This document shows, piece after piece, positions 8,481 to 17,900 of a DNA stretch of 64,000 bases. The stretch comes from Pullichristensenella sp002068815. Lineage in GTDB: Bacteria; Bacillota; Clostridia; Christensenellales; Aristaeellaceae. Position 1 is the first letter of the stretch. Every line of letters starts with the position of its first letter. The notes under the pieces were generated by a model that did no database searches, was not told where the DNA came from, and worked only from the letters and a program-made list of their open reading frames with translations. The DNA is taken from the NCBI GenBank assembly GCA_040772885.1, contig JAXGXF010000012.1, positions 1 to 64,000 on the forward strand, read 5' to 3'. A program made the translations under genes and the position numbers.

Positions 8481-9656
8481 TCACATCCGCAAAATGTCCC
8501 TGCGGAAATTGGTCAGACTGTCCGGTCCGTCCGCGCCTATGCGAATGCTGTCCTCGAGCCGGAAGCCGAAGCCCGTACTGTTGTTCCCCATGAACAGGCA
8601 GATACAAAAGGTCACGTTTTCCTGCAGGATGTAGTCGGAGCCATCCTCAATCCAGGGCGGTTCACCCTCCATCAGGCCGGTAGCGTGGCAGGGTCCGTAA
8701 AGAAGCCATTCGTAATGTCCGTTCCTTTTCATGGTCTGGGCGTAGGCACGGGCCACGTTTCCCGCGTTGTTCCCGGGCCGGAGTTGCTCGTAGATGGCCT
8801 GATATCCCTCCCAGCCTGCCTCAACCGCACGGTACAGATCGGGGTCGGGCTCGCCGAAGAACACGGGGCGACCGATCGTGGAGGCATATCCCTCATAGCG
8901 CGCACCAATTTGAAGGTGCACAAAATCCCTTTCCCGTATCGTCTTTTGGCGCGCCCGGCTGATCGCCTGATTGCCGCCCTCGCCAGCAAGAATCCATGCG
9001 GGATAGGACTCGTTTTCCGCGCCCAGCTCGTACATCTTGCCGTTGGCCAGCCCTCGCACCTGCAACTCGGTCATGCCGGGGCGGATGTTCGCATAGACGT
9101 ACTCGACGGTCTGCGCCGTGATTTCCCCTGCGCGGCGAAGGCAAGCGATTTCGGCGGGAGATTTGATCATGCGCAGGCTCATTACCAGATCGTCCCCCCG
9201 CACAATTTCTACGTTTCCATAGGACGAAAGGGCTTCCAGGAGTTCCGCGTATAGAACGTGGGGAACGAGGTTCATGCCAGCGATGGCCACGCGCTTGGGA
9301 CGATCGCCGTTCAAAAGGATGTCAAAAACGTCGGGGAATCGCTCAAGCATATGGCCGGGATATTCGGGATTGGAGGATTCCCGAAACGCGGACAGGCGAT
9401 GAATTTGCTTTATCCGGCTTCGGTCCCGGGCGTATGTCATGCTTTCCGGCCCGATTAAAAGCACGGGGTCGCCTGTCTGGGCCATCATCACGCCCGCACT
9501 TTCAAAGGACGGCCAGTAGTCGGAGTAATACCGGACAAACTGTGGCTCAGTCTCGTTTCCATAGGTCAGGAGAATGTCAATGTCCGCCTCGCGCAGCAGG
9601 GTCTGGGTTCTTTGCGCGCGTTCGACGAATTCTGCATCCGAAATGATGGGTCTCAT
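8481..9656 (-). CDS. M24-family (creatinase/Xaa-Pro peptidase-like) protein, metal ligands altered
   Basis: The 391-residue product has the two-domain layout of the family: an N-terminal creatinase-type domain (to ~150) and a pita-bread C-terminal domain (PGMTELQVRGLANGKMYELG onward). The start at 9656 has GGAGG ahead. In true prolidases the pita-bread fold carries two Asp ligands in the strand equivalent to FVHLQIGARYEGYASTIGR. Here those places appear to be Gln and Ser/Thr. His in YGPCHATGL and Glu in RLEDSIRIG remain. This resembles creatinase, which is metal-free, so a C-N hydrolase acting on a small guanidino or amide compound is more likely than a peptidase. It begins 2 bases before the ROK stop codon. 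Confidence 0.8.
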   Translation of the reverse strand: MRPIISDAEFVERAQRTQTLLREADIDILLTYGNETEPQFVRYYSDYWPSFESAGVMMAQTGDPVLLIGPESMTYARDRSRIKQIHRLSAFRESSNPEYPGHMLERFPDVFDILLNGDRPKRVAIAGMNLVPHVLYAELLEALSSYGNVEIVRGDDLVMSLRMIKSPAEIACLRRAGEITAQTVEYVYANIRPGMTELQVRGLANGKMYELGAENESYPAWILAGEGGNQAISRARQKTIRERDFVHLQIGARYEGYASTIGRPVFFGEPDPDLYRAVEAGWEGYQAIYEQLRPGNNAGNVARAYAQTMKRNGHYEWLLYGPCHATGLMEGEPPWIEDGSDYILQENVTFCICLFMGNNSTGFGFRLEDSIRIGADGPDSLTNFRRDILRM

Positions 9657-9657
9657 A

Positions 9658-10908
9658 TTATGCCTCCATTTCGCATATACCATCGCCGGCTTCCTTTTCG
9701 GGAGTATCCGCCGGCTCTGTGGACAGAAGATCCATGAGCGGCTCAAGCGCATTTACCGCAATGAGCTCGTCCCAGGAAAGGATGGGGCGCGCGGGCATCA
9801 TTTCGATCTTGGCATCGTTGACCTGCACGAAATTTGCCCGGATACGGTCATATATGTTGGGGGTCCAACTGTTGACCTCGCCGCCGATTACGAGTATGCG
9901 CGGGTCGTAAAATGCGGCAATCATTCCGCACAGTCGTCCCCATTCGCCGCAGGCCTTTTCCACGATGCCCCGGATCTCCTCATCCCCGTATTGAAGGCAC
10001 TGATCGGCCATGCGCATCATCCGCTGGTTCAGTTCAATGTCCATGCCATCCAGCAGAGCGAGCTTCTGCAAAAGCTGCTGATCCCCGGTGCGCCCAAGGT
10101 ATTCCTGAATTTGAGCGTGCAGCCTGGTCAACGAATAGCTTCCCTCCAGAGTCCTACCTGCCTCGCCCCCAAGAGGCGCGCGGGCAAACTCACCGGCGGC
10201 GCCGAAAAATCCCCTGTAATACTTGCCATCGATTACGATCCCCGCGCCAATTCCTGTGCCGATGTATATATATACGTAATCGTTGATGCCGATGTCGCCG
10301 AGCTCGCGCAGGTAGGCCAGTGTCCTCAGGGTAGAGGACTTGGCCAGTATCGTCTTCACGCCGTAACGCTCTTGAAAATACTGGACGATGTTGAACCCGT
10401 TCAGGCATTCGCGGCTGTTGAAGACATGAATGGTTTCGCCGTTGCTGGCGATCGATGCCGTGGCGCCCACAGAAATAATGCCGATTTTTGCCGCATACTC
10501 GTTGGGCGCTCCGCGCGTTCCGATCAGCGCGTCTATGCCCACTTCCATGATGCCAAGCATTTCCTCCTTGGTCTGTTCCGCCTTGAGCGCATGCGACCAG
10601 TTCACGATCACCTTTCCCGTAAGATCCGCGATAAATGTCTTTACGTAGAGCTTATCCAGATTGACACCCAACACATAGCGATAACAGGGATTGAGCGAAT
10701 ACAAAACCGCCTTCCGGCCAAGCGTAGATTCCCGCTTGGCGGCGGCCATGATGTGTCCACTTTTCACCAGCTCGCTGATGAGCCGGTAGACCGTAGGGCG
10801 CGGTATACCGATATCCGCGGTCAGAGCTTCGACGGTCGCCCCCTGATTGCGCCAGATATAGGTAAGAATTCGCGTGGAGTTGTATTTTCTTATACGCCTG
10901 TTCGTCAT
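9658..10908 (-). CDS. ROK-family transcriptional repressor
   Basis: The 416-residue protein starts with a winged helix-turn-helix (ATVEALTADIGIPRPTVYRLISELVKSG, about 24-52). A ROK sugar-kinase-like domain follows, with an incomplete ATP site (YIYIGTGIGAGIVIDGKYYRG) and the second lobe GGEVNSWTPN. The family (NagC/XylR/Mlc type) senses sugars and represses catabolic operons. It heads the M24 and M20 genes with almost no gap and lies just downstream of the sugar ABC operon, so it could control either. The zinc-binding cysteine motif of NagC-type proteins is not obvious. The ribosome site is weak (AAAGAG). Confidence 0.88.
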   Translation of the reverse strand: MTNRRIRKYNSTRILTYIWRNQGATVEALTADIGIPRPTVYRLISELVKSGHIMAAAKRESTLGRKAVLYSLNPCYRYVLGVNLDKLYVKTFIADLTGKVIVNWSHALKAEQTKEEMLGIMEVGIDALIGTRGAPNEYAAKIGIISVGATASIASNGETIHVFNSRECLNGFNIVQYFQERYGVKTILAKSSTLRTLAYLRELGDIGINDYVYIYIGTGIGAGIVIDGKYYRGFFGAAGEFARAPLGGEAGRTLEGSYSLTRLHAQIQEYLGRTGDQQLLQKLALLDGMDIELNQRMMRMADQCLQYGDEEIRGIVEKACGEWGRLCGMIAAFYDPRILVIGGEVNSWTPNIYDRIRANFVQVNDAKIEMMPARPILSWDELIAVNALEPLMDLLSTEPADTPEKEAGDGICEMEA

Positions 10909-11074
10909 GAAATACCGCTCTTTCCATGAGATTTATCTTATTCGTATTCCCCATTTTACCATACTGTTCAGCCTTTTGCAAAACACGAAAAACAGGATTT
11001 CCGCTATGGAACAAGTCTCCTATCCGGGCGTGCGAACGACAATCCTCTCCCCGCACACCTGTGCCGGCCGAGCT

Positions 11075-11106
11075 TCCCGGGAGACGGGTCATCCCGCCTC
11101 CCGGGA
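11075..11106. terminator. Stem-loop between ABC operon and ROK gene (weak terminator)
   Basis: TCCCGGGAG-A-CGGG pairs with CCCG-C-CTCCCGGGA around a TCAT loop, just after the stop of the substrate-binding protein gene. No T-run follows on the minus strand, so termination is only probable. Confidence 0.4.
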
Positions 11107-11118
11107 GACTGCGCCTAA

Positions 11119-12120
11119 TTAGAAGTTAAACTGCCCCACGTTGTCCTTGGTGAAGGTAAATTTCTGCCAGTAATAGTATTGGTCGCCCACCTTCTCGGCC
11201 TGCGGGAAGAGCTCCGCGAAGAAGGGCAGCGGGCCGTCCTCGAAGGTCTCACCTTCAAACAGCGCAATGCCAACCGCCGCGGCCCACGCGCCCCACTCGC
11301 CGGGATCCCACATGGAGATGCAGCCGATGACACCCATCTCAAAGTAGGGCTTGGAGGAATTCGGGGTGCCATGCCCAAAGTAATAGACTCCGCCCACCAT
11401 GTCCGCGGAAATGATGCTCTGACACACGGGGGCATCCAGTTCCTGCGAGTTGCCGATAATCGCTTTGATGTTGGGATAGGCGGTCAGTATGTTCTGGGTG
11501 ACTTCCAGCGCCCGCTGGGTATCCCCTTCGCTCGCTTCCACGGTGACACATTTCAGGTTGGGGTATCTTTCCGCCGCGTAGTCCTGAATCTGCTGAACGC
11601 GCTGTGTCAGGAACGCGGAGGTAAGTTCGCTGGTTATGATCGCGTACTCGAATTCGTCCGTGCCCATGAATGCCACCATGTCGTCTACGATGAAGTTCCC
11701 CAGAAGGTTAAGGTCGCAGATGCCCGCATAGGCGTCGCGCGCAGCGGGATCGTCGCAGTCAAGATCCCAAGTGACGATGGTGGTGCCCTTTTCCTGCCAC
11801 TGGCGCAGCACTGTGGAGAGGGTGACGGGGTCGGTGGAGGTGGTGACCAGGATATCGACATCCTTGGACAGGCAGTCGGTCAGCGTGTTGGCAACGCCTA
11901 CGGGATCCAGGGCTACCGGGCCTTGAAGCTCAATGGTATACCCCTTTGATTGGGCGTACTCCTGGGCAAGGTCCCAGGCACGAATCATGTAGGCTCCCTG
12001 ATGGCTGGGAACGAACAAAATGTGCCCCTTGGTTTCCTCGGCCACAGACGCTCCGGCAAACATGACAACAGTCAACAGCGCGATCAATACGGCAGACAGG
12101 TACCTCTTCCAGTTCTTCAT
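11119..12120 (-). CDS. Sugar ABC transporter substrate-binding protein (type 1 periplasmic fold)
   Basis: The 333-residue protein has an N-terminal signal peptide (MKNWKRYLSAVLIALLTVVM, cleavage near SVAEE). No lipobox cysteine is visible, so it may be retained by an uncleaved helix. The mature part has the RbsB/LsrB-like fold: GHILFVPSHQGAYMIRAWDL, DCLSKDVDILVTTSTD and IKAIIGNSQELDAP. It would bind a sugar or sugar-like ligand outside the membrane and deliver it to the two permeases encoded upstream. It is the last gene of a five-gene leftward operon. Confidence 0.88.
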   Translation of the reverse strand: MKNWKRYLSAVLIALLTVVMFAGASVAEETKGHILFVPSHQGAYMIRAWDLAQEYAQSKGYTIELQGPVALDPVGVANTLTDCLSKDVDILVTTSTDPVTLSTVLRQWQEKGTTIVTWDLDCDDPAARDAYAGICDLNLLGNFIVDDMVAFMGTDEFEYAIITSELTSAFLTQRVQQIQDYAAERYPNLKCVTVEASEGDTQRALEVTQNILTAYPNIKAIIGNSQELDAPVCQSIISADMVGGVYYFGHGTPNSSKPYFEMGVIGCISMWDPGEWGAWAAAVGIALFEGETFEDGPLPFFAELFPQAEKVGDQYYYWQKFTFTKDNVGQFNF

Positions 12121-12178
12121 GTGTCTCTCCCTTTCCGTGATTTAACTATAAAGGCGGCGCGGTTACCGCAGACCACCT

Positions 12179-13168
12179 TCATGCTTGCACGTCGACTTTG
12201 GATGCTGCGCTCAAGCCCGTGAAAATGCGCAGGTTGAGCATGTTCCCCGTCAGGAGAACGATCAGCAGGAGGCCGAGGATAATGTTCTCGATAAACACCG
12301 CGTTCACCGTCAGCAACTGGACCAGGCCGTTGGACAGTATGCAAAACACCAGCACGCTGAGTATGCAGTTGCCTACGGACCCCTTGCCACCCGTTACCGA
12401 CGCACCGCCCAATATGGCCGCGGCAATGGATTGCATCAGGAAGGCGTCCGCCACGTCGGGGCGACCGCTGGCCAGGCGGGAGGAAATGACCACCGCTGCC
12501 AGAAAGGACATGGCGGCGGAGATGATGTAGGCCAAGACAATGGAACGCGCGCTGCGTATGCCGGAGAAGATGGCCACCGTCGAACTGGTGCCCACCAGGA
12601 AGAGCTTGCGGCCCAAGCGAGTCCGGGCCGTCACAAAACCCACCACCAAAGCCGCCGCGACCAAGATGAACACTTGGACGGGAAACACACCCCACAGCTT
12701 GGCGTTTCCTATCATCGTATATCCGATGGGCAGGCCCGATATGGCACCGCCGTTGGTCAGCACGAGCCCTATGCCGGCAAACATGGATTGGGTGCCCAGT
12801 GTAGCCAGCATGGGGGCCACCTTGAGGTATGCGACCAGATAGCCGTTTAACAACCCGCACGCCATGGATACCATCAGGGCGACAAGCACGGAGATGCCGA
12901 TGGGCAGGCCACAGTTTACCGTAAGCACCGCGATGACCACCGTGTTCAGGCTGCAAAGAGTTGCCGAGGAAAGGTTGATACCACCCGTGATGATACATAC
13001 CGTCATGCCAATGGACAAAAGACCTAGTTCCACGCATTTTTGCAAAACCACCATCAGGTTGGAAAGCCTTGCAAACGTGGCGGTTGTTGTGGAAAACAGA
13101 GTGAACAGCACGACGACAATCAAAAGGAGCCGGCAGCTGTCCTTGTGTTTTCTCCACTGTTCCAACAT
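12179..13168 (-). CDS. Sugar ABC transporter permease (RbsC/BPD_transp_2 family)
   Basis: The 329-residue protein is an all-helical membrane protein with the family marks MTVCIITGGINLSSATLC near the N-terminus and GGASVTGGKGSVGN in the cytoplasmic coupling loop. The start at 13168 follows AAGGAGGGATTTCC. It lies 13 bases after a second, different permease, and the two probably form a heterodimeric channel. The longer frame to 13228 overlaps the upstream gene and has no ribosome site. Confidence 0.9.
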   Translation of the reverse strand: MLEQWRKHKDSCRLLLIVVVLFTLFSTTTATFARLSNLMVVLQKCVELGLLSIGMTVCIITGGINLSSATLCSLNTVVIAVLTVNCGLPIGISVLVALMVSMACGLLNGYLVAYLKVAPMLATLGTQSMFAGIGLVLTNGGAISGLPIGYTMIGNAKLWGVFPVQVFILVAAALVVGFVTARTRLGRKLFLVGTSSTVAIFSGIRSARSIVLAYIISAAMSFLAAVVISSRLASGRPDVADAFLMQSIAAAILGGASVTGGKGSVGNCILSVLVFCILSNGLVQLLTVNAVFIENIILGLLLIVLLTGNMLNLRIFTGLSAASKVDVQA

Positions 13169-13181
13169 GGAAATCCCTCCT

Positions 13182-14171
13182 TCAGCCCGAAATGACGATC
13201 GCTCGGGTGCGCTTTTTCTTCCCGTCATGCTTTACATAGGAGGAGATGACGGCGATCAGGAGCAGCGCGCCTGTAAACAGCTTTTGCCAGTAAACGGGAA
13301 TGTGCGCGAAGACCAGCATGCTGTTGATGACACCCAGCACCAGAATCCCCAGCACCGTGCCGGCAACCGATGCAATGCCGCCGGAAAGCATCGTCCCGCC
13401 AATGATGACTGCGGCGATCACTGTCATTTCGTAACCGTCTCCAAGCATCGGATCCAGCATTCCGGTTTGTGAAAAGAAGAGGATGCTGGACAGCCCTACC
13501 AAAGCGCCGAGATACATGTATGCGAACATGACGACCCGCTTTGTGTTGATGCCTGCACGCATGGCGGCGGAGGCGCTGCCACCCACCGCGAGAAGCTGCC
13601 GCCCCAAATTCGTCTTGGCCAGGATGAGGGAGGTCAAGACAATGAGCGCAAGCCATATCAGAACGCCAATGTACACGCTCAGAATCTTCGTGTTGGCAAA
13701 GCTGATAAACCAGCCGGGAAACCCGGTGATCCAGCGCCCTCCCGTGACCAAACAGAGAATGCCACGAATCATGCTGAAAGAACCCAGCGTGATCATGAGC
13801 GAGGGGATTTTCACATAGGAAACGAAGAAGCCGTTGAAGGCGCCGATGAGCACCCCCGCGCATATGGCGACAAGCATCGCAAGAATGGGGTTGTAGGGCG
13901 ACGCCTCAGGCAGTTCCAGGATGGCCAGCTTCGCGGCGATAACGCCCGTTCCCACGATGGAAACGCCAACGGATACGTCCACATTGCCCGTGGTGATGAC
14001 CATCGTCATCCCCAGCGCCATAATGCCGTAAACGGTATTGGCCTTGAGGATATTCATGATGTTCTTGAAAGTCAAAAACCCATCGGACAGGCTCGTATTG
14101 ATGACACACACCAAAAGGATGAAGGTCAGGAGGAACAATTCACGCGCCCTGGATTTGATCCTCGATTTCAC
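13182..14171 (-). CDS. Sugar ABC transporter permease (RbsC/BPD_transp_2 family)
   Basis: This second permease of the system also has 329 residues. It shows the same signatures (GMTMVITTGNVDVSVGVSI, GTMLSGGIASVAGTVLGI) and about nine hydrophobic helices. The start lies 14 bases after the ATPase stop codon. Two permeases with a single fused ATPase is the arrangement of LsrCD- or RhaPQ-like importers for AI-2, rhamnose or related sugars. The actual substrate is not evident. Confidence 0.9.
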   Translation of the reverse strand: MKSRIKSRARELFLLTFILLVCVINTSLSDGFLTFKNIMNILKANTVYGIMALGMTMVITTGNVDVSVGVSIVGTGVIAAKLAILELPEASPYNPILAMLVAICAGVLIGAFNGFFVSYVKIPSLMITLGSFSMIRGILCLVTGGRWITGFPGWFISFANTKILSVYIGVLIWLALIVLTSLILAKTNLGRQLLAVGGSASAAMRAGINTKRVVMFAYMYLGALVGLSSILFFSQTGMLDPMLGDGYEMTVIAAVIIGGTMLSGGIASVAGTVLGILVLGVINSMLVFAHIPVYWQKLFTGALLLIAVISSYVKHDGKKKRTRAIVISG

Positions 14172-14185
14172 GTTCTCGCCCCCTT

Positions 14186-15685
14186 TTATCCCATCAGGCC
14201 CTTGCTGAGGATGTTTTCCATGGTCGCGTCGGCGGCGTCGAACGTCCCCACGATGCGTCCCTCGCGCATAACCAGAATCCGGTCGGATATGGCGAGCACC
14301 TCGGTCAAGTCGGAGGAGATGAGAATCACCGCCACCCCCTGCTCCGCCAACTCGCGCAGAAGGCGATGAATCTCGAGCTTGGTACCCACGTCCACGCCGC
14401 AGGTTGGCTCATCTATGAGGAGCACCTTGGGCTTCGTATTCAGCCATTTGGCGATCATTACTTTCTGCTGATTCCCTCCGGAAAGCGATTCCACGTTCAT
14501 CTCCGGGCGGTTGGGACGGATTTGCAGCGCGCGGATATTGTCCGCCACGATCTCCCGTTCCTTTTCGAAGTCCATCGTGTGCATGGAATTGGAAAGCCGG
14601 TCGATGATGGCGGCTGTGGAATTCCAGATCAGCGTCTGTCCTTTGAACATTCCCTGCGTCTGCCGATCCTCCGTCAGGTAGGAAATCCCGCTTTTGATGG
14701 CCTCGCTGGTATCCCGGATCGACACCCGCTCGCCCCAGATCAGGATCTCGCCGGCCTCCAACGGATAAATGCCAAATATCGATTGCCCCATTTCGCTGCG
14801 TCCGGCGCCCACCAAGCCGGTCAGGCCGAGAATTTCATTGCGCCTGACGGCGAAGGAAACGTCGTTGACAAAGCTGTTTTTCAGGTGCTTGACCTCAAAG
14901 AGCATTTCTCCCGGTTCTTTTTCGCTGCGCATGGATATGAAACGCAGTTCTCTGCCCACCATCAGGCGGACAATCTTTTGGTAGTCGAAATTGGACACCC
15001 CATCTGACGCGATAAGCTCGCCGTCCCTGAGGATGGTGACGGTGTCCGCCAGCGCCAGCACCTCGTCCAACTTGTGGGAGATATAGACGATGGCGATGTT
15101 CTTTTTCTTGAGTTCGCGCACCAGCCTGAACAGCAGTTCGATTTCGTTGCCGGTCAGGGATGCGGTGGGTTCATCCATGATGATGACCTTGGCGGAGGAG
15201 GAAACCGCCTTGACGATGGCCACGATCTGCTGCTGCCCGACGCTCAGGTTCCCCAGCTTTTCACAAGGATCGATCTCGATGTTCACGTCGCGGAAGCAGG
15301 CAACAGCCTTGCGGACGATTTCCCTGCGGCTGAACAACGCGCCCTCGTTGCGCCCGATAAAAAGGTTTTCGGCAATGCTCAAGTTGGGGAACATGCTCAG
15401 ATCCTGATAGATGACGGCGATGCCGAACTGCATGGCCCGAGATGGCGTCATGTTGTGAATCAGCACGCCGTCAAAATAGATTTCCGAGAGCCTGTCCGGC
15501 TTCTCTACGCCGGCGATGATCTTTATCATCGTCGACTTGCCCGCGCCGTTTTCACCGACGAGGGCGTTGACCTCGCCGGGATACAGCCGGAAGTTCACGT
15601 CCTTGAGCACGGTGATGCCGGAATAGGTCTTCCTTAGATGCCTGACCTCTATTATCGGCTCGCGTGTGGTTCCCAAATCCGCCAT
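14186..15685 (-). CDS. Sugar ABC transporter ATP-binding protein, two fused nucleotide-binding domains
   Basis: The 499-residue protein carries two ABC domains. Domain 1 has Walker A GENGAGKST, signature LSVGQQQ and Walker B VIIMDEPTASL. Domain 2 has the degenerate Walker A GLVGAGRSE, signature LSGGNQQK and Walker B VLLIDEPTCGVDVG. This asymmetry is typical of RbsA/MglA/XylG. ATG 15685 is preferred over the in-frame TTG at 15691 because GGGGAG lies 8 bases upstream of it. It powers the adjacent permeases. Confidence 0.93.
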   Translation of the reverse strand: MADLGTTREPIIEVRHLRKTYSGITVLKDVNFRLYPGEVNALVGENGAGKSTMIKIIAGVEKPDRLSEIYFDGVLIHNMTPSRAMQFGIAVIYQDLSMFPNLSIAENLFIGRNEGALFSRREIVRKAVACFRDVNIEIDPCEKLGNLSVGQQQIVAIVKAVSSSAKVIIMDEPTASLTGNEIELLFRLVRELKKKNIAIVYISHKLDEVLALADTVTILRDGELIASDGVSNFDYQKIVRLMVGRELRFISMRSEKEPGEMLFEVKHLKNSFVNDVSFAVRRNEILGLTGLVGAGRSEMGQSIFGIYPLEAGEILIWGERVSIRDTSEAIKSGISYLTEDRQTQGMFKGQTLIWNSTAAIIDRLSNSMHTMDFEKEREIVADNIRALQIRPNRPEMNVESLSGGNQQKVMIAKWLNTKPKVLLIDEPTCGVDVGTKLEIHRLLRELAEQGVAVILISSDLTEVLAISDRILVMREGRIVGTFDAADATMENILSKGLMG

Positions 15686-15712
15686 CGCCAAAACTCCCCT
15701 CCCAGTCGCGCT

Positions 15713-16585
15713 TCAGCGCAGGCCCAAGAACTCGTACATGGTTCGCGCGGCATGGCTGAAATCCAGCACTTCGCCTTCCTTTTGCTCCTTCATCGTCGCG
15801 CGGCACAAATCCAGCGCGCCGTCCAACAAAAACCCGGGGATGTTCATCTCCTCATACAGGCGCTTCATGTACGTCAAGTCCTTCAGGCCCAGTTGCATGG
15901 CGAAATCCAGGCGGTAGTTTTCCTGAACATATTTCTCGCTGTAGAACCGGAAAATCCAGTTGTCGAAAATGTCGTTGTTCAGACAGTCGTATACCGTCTC
16001 CGGCGAAATTCCGCATTTGGCCATGACCGGATACAGCTGGGCAAAAATCAGAGCCTCGTTCAAACTGCAGAAATTGACGGCCAGCTTCATCAAATGGCCG
16101 TTCCCGCTGGGCCCCACGTGCTTGTAGGATTTGCTAATGGCGGCCAGCAGATCGTCCACCTTCGCCACGTCCTCCGGGTCACCGCCGACAACCAGCAGGA
16201 GCTCGCCGGATTCCGCCTCCGCGGGACCCGCGAGCAGCGGGGAATCCACCATGCCGCCGCCAATTTCCTTGATGGCTTTGGCAAGCCTCCTGGTGGAAGG
16301 CGGATAAGAGGTAGACGTATCCACAAGAATCTTGCCCTTCATGCCCTTCTCAAGAAACCGCGAGACAAGGCTTTCTACCACGTTGGAATTGGGCAGAGAG
16401 AAGAAGATGTAATCACTGTTCTCGAGGACTTCCATTTCGTCCGCGGCCAGCACCGCTCGCCCTTCAAATCGTTCAAGCGCCGTCCGGTTCACGTCAAACG
16501 CCGTTATGTCGTTGCCCGCTTCGATGAGGTTCTTGCACATGCCCTTGCCCATGTTGCCCAAACCGATAAACCCGACTCTTTTCAT
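15713..16585 (-). CDS. Beta-hydroxyacid dehydrogenase (3-hydroxyisobutyrate dehydrogenase family)
   Basis: The 290-residue protein has an N-terminal Rossmann motif GFIGLGNMGKGMCKN, the substrate phrase LVDTSTSYPPSTRRLAKAIK, and the catalytic lysine in GPSGNGHLMKLAVN, all hallmarks of the family. Members oxidise beta-hydroxyacids such as tartronate semialdehyde/glycerate or L-threonate with NAD(P). The start at 16585 has GGAGG 7 bases upstream. It is the first gene of the sugar ABC operon, so its substrate is presumably derived from the imported compound, possibly a sugar acid. Confidence 0.9.
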   Translation of the reverse strand: MKRVGFIGLGNMGKGMCKNLIEAGNDITAFDVNRTALERFEGRAVLAADEMEVLENSDYIFFSLPNSNVVESLVSRFLEKGMKGKILVDTSTSYPPSTRRLAKAIKEIGGGMVDSPLLAGPAEAESGELLLVVGGDPEDVAKVDDLLAAISKSYKHVGPSGNGHLMKLAVNFCSLNEALIFAQLYPVMAKCGISPETVYDCLNNDIFDNWIFRFYSEKYVQENYRLDFAMQLGLKDLTYMKRLYEEMNIPGFLLDGALDLCRATMKEQKEGEVLDFSHAARTMYEFLGLR

Positions 16586-16618
16586 GCCGACGCCTCCGAT
16601 TTTTATCATTATGATATT

Positions 16619-16647
16619 ATTCTAACAGCCGATCCAGTATTTGTCAA
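16619..16647 (-). promoter_or_regulatory. Sigma-A promoter of the dehydrogenase-sugar ABC operon
   Basis: On the minus strand TTGACA (16647-16642) and TAGAAT (16624-16619) are spaced by exactly 17 bases. The first start codon lies about 34 bases downstream of the -10 element. Confidence 0.7.
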
Positions 16648-16986
16648 CGCCCTGCTATACAAAAAATTATTTTCAGTGAGTTGCACATTAAACATTGTCT
16701 TTAATTTAAATATTCGTTCATATATTAATTAAAAATTCATACTAAAATTCCTTGATCGAAATATCATCCTTTAGATTTTATTGTTTTGATTATTTATACC
16801 TTAACCGCCCCTGCCGCCTTGTACCCGCGCGCGACCAGCGACCAAAACCTATAATCCCGGAACCGAAATGAATGGCCCAGTCGATTCGTATACGGTCGGT
16901 TCCTTTGCCTGTTTCCACAGAAACCCCTCGGGCATTTTGCGTATCGAAGGGAACTCAGACTGCTGTGGAGGCGGGACTGCAGACAT
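16648..16986. other. AT-rich intergenic region marking the change in base composition
   Basis: Bases ~16660-16800 are strikingly AT-rich (runs such as taatttaaatattcg and tatattaattaaaaattc) in an otherwise GC-rich contig. No gene is supported. A leftward 71-codon frame (16794-17009) has no ribosome site or recognisable domain. Left of this point the genes are moderately GC-rich; right of it they are clearly richer. Confidence 0.5.
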
Positions 16987-17588
16987 TCAAGCAAAATACA
17001 TGCGGACAAAATCCCCGGGTCTGTGAAAATCCGGGGATGCGCTGGTCATCGGATTCCAGGCGATGTAGTGCGGCCGTACGGTTCTGTTGCCATACTTGTA
17101 GCAGTTGGCCCGAATCCACCGCCCTCTTTCCGCGCGGAAAGAGGGCATGAAGCGTCGGATGAACTCGAAAGGGACACGGTATTCGACCCCCAGCCGCCGT
17201 CGATCCAGAACGGCCTCGGCCTGAACAGAACTTGCTCGTCCGAGACCAGCAGTCGCACCAGATCGGCCCTGCCGCTTCCGAACCCGAGGTACATAGCGGC
17301 GTTTGGGTTCATCTCGACGCTGAAATAGCGGACATCGCCCGGCACGGGGCAAAAGAAGAATTCGAGGCAACTATCGTCCGCAATCTGGTGCGGATGGCCC
17401 GTGTGCTCCGCGCGAATCTCCGCCTCCCAGGCGCGGAGTCGCACAAACAGTGCGTCCTCCCCATAGCAGATCTGCGTTTCGGCGCGGATGTCCGACTGCC
17501 CGAGCCACATGTGGTTGTCGATTCCGAGCGCAGGAATACTTTCCCAGTCCGGCGCGCCCCCCGTACCTTGAATCGCGTACTCCCGCAT
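16987..17588 (-). pseudogene. Carbohydrate-binding family 9-like protein, frameshifted
   Basis: The start at 17588 has AAGGGATAGACC ahead. The first frame carries the CBM9-like phrases WLGQSDIRAETQICYGEDAL, DDSCLEFFFCPVPGD, FSVEMNPNAAMYLGFGSG and RPFWIDGGWG. The protein then continues in another frame with VEYRVPFEFIRRFMPSF and ends with GNRTVRPHYIAWNPMTSA and FHRPGDFVRMYFA. The join is at about 17190, so one indel separates the two parts of an otherwise complete ~200-residue domain. Such proteins bind sugars or act as accessory modules in carbohydrate operons. It is the last gene of the dehydrogenase operon. Confidence 0.75.
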
Positions 17589-17591
17589 GGT

Positions 17592-17900
17592 CTATCCCTT
17601 CGCGAAGATGCGATCCATCGCCAGCGACGCGTGGACGACCCTCTGGTCGGTGAACCGCTTGTAGCAGGTCTCGACGAGGGTGCCTGCGCCGCACTTAAAG
17701 CGGAGGTTCGCCTGCATGCGATTCCAGCAGCTGCATTCGTTTTTCACGCCGGGCGGGAACACGCGGTACTTTGCCGCCTCGCGGGCGCGCTGTTCGTCCC
17801 TGTCCACGGCGGCGACGGCTCCGCATCGCCGGCGGCTCTGTGGCCCTAAATGTGCCGGGTGCCGACGAAACCGACGCCGACGGCCGCAGATTGCAATTTT
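17592..17900 (-). pseudogene. Remnant of a Gfo/Idh/MocA-family oxidoreductase
   Basis: Directly after the dehydrogenase stop, one frame reads AAVGVGFVGTRHI and then meets a stop. Another frame reads AVAAVDRDEQRAREAAKYRV. Together these are the dinucleotide-binding start of a Gfo/Idh oxidoreductase. The sequence then jumps to an unassigned C-terminal stretch (NRMQANLRFKCGAGTLVETC ... DRIFAKG). At least one frameshift, one stop and a large internal deletion have occurred. The original enzyme probably acted with the neighbouring dehydrogenase on a sugar or inositol-like compound. Confidence 0.5.

Noticed and set aside
16794..17009. 71-codon minus-strand frame near the AT-rich border
   Set aside because: No ribosome site, and it overlaps the CBM9 end in another frame.
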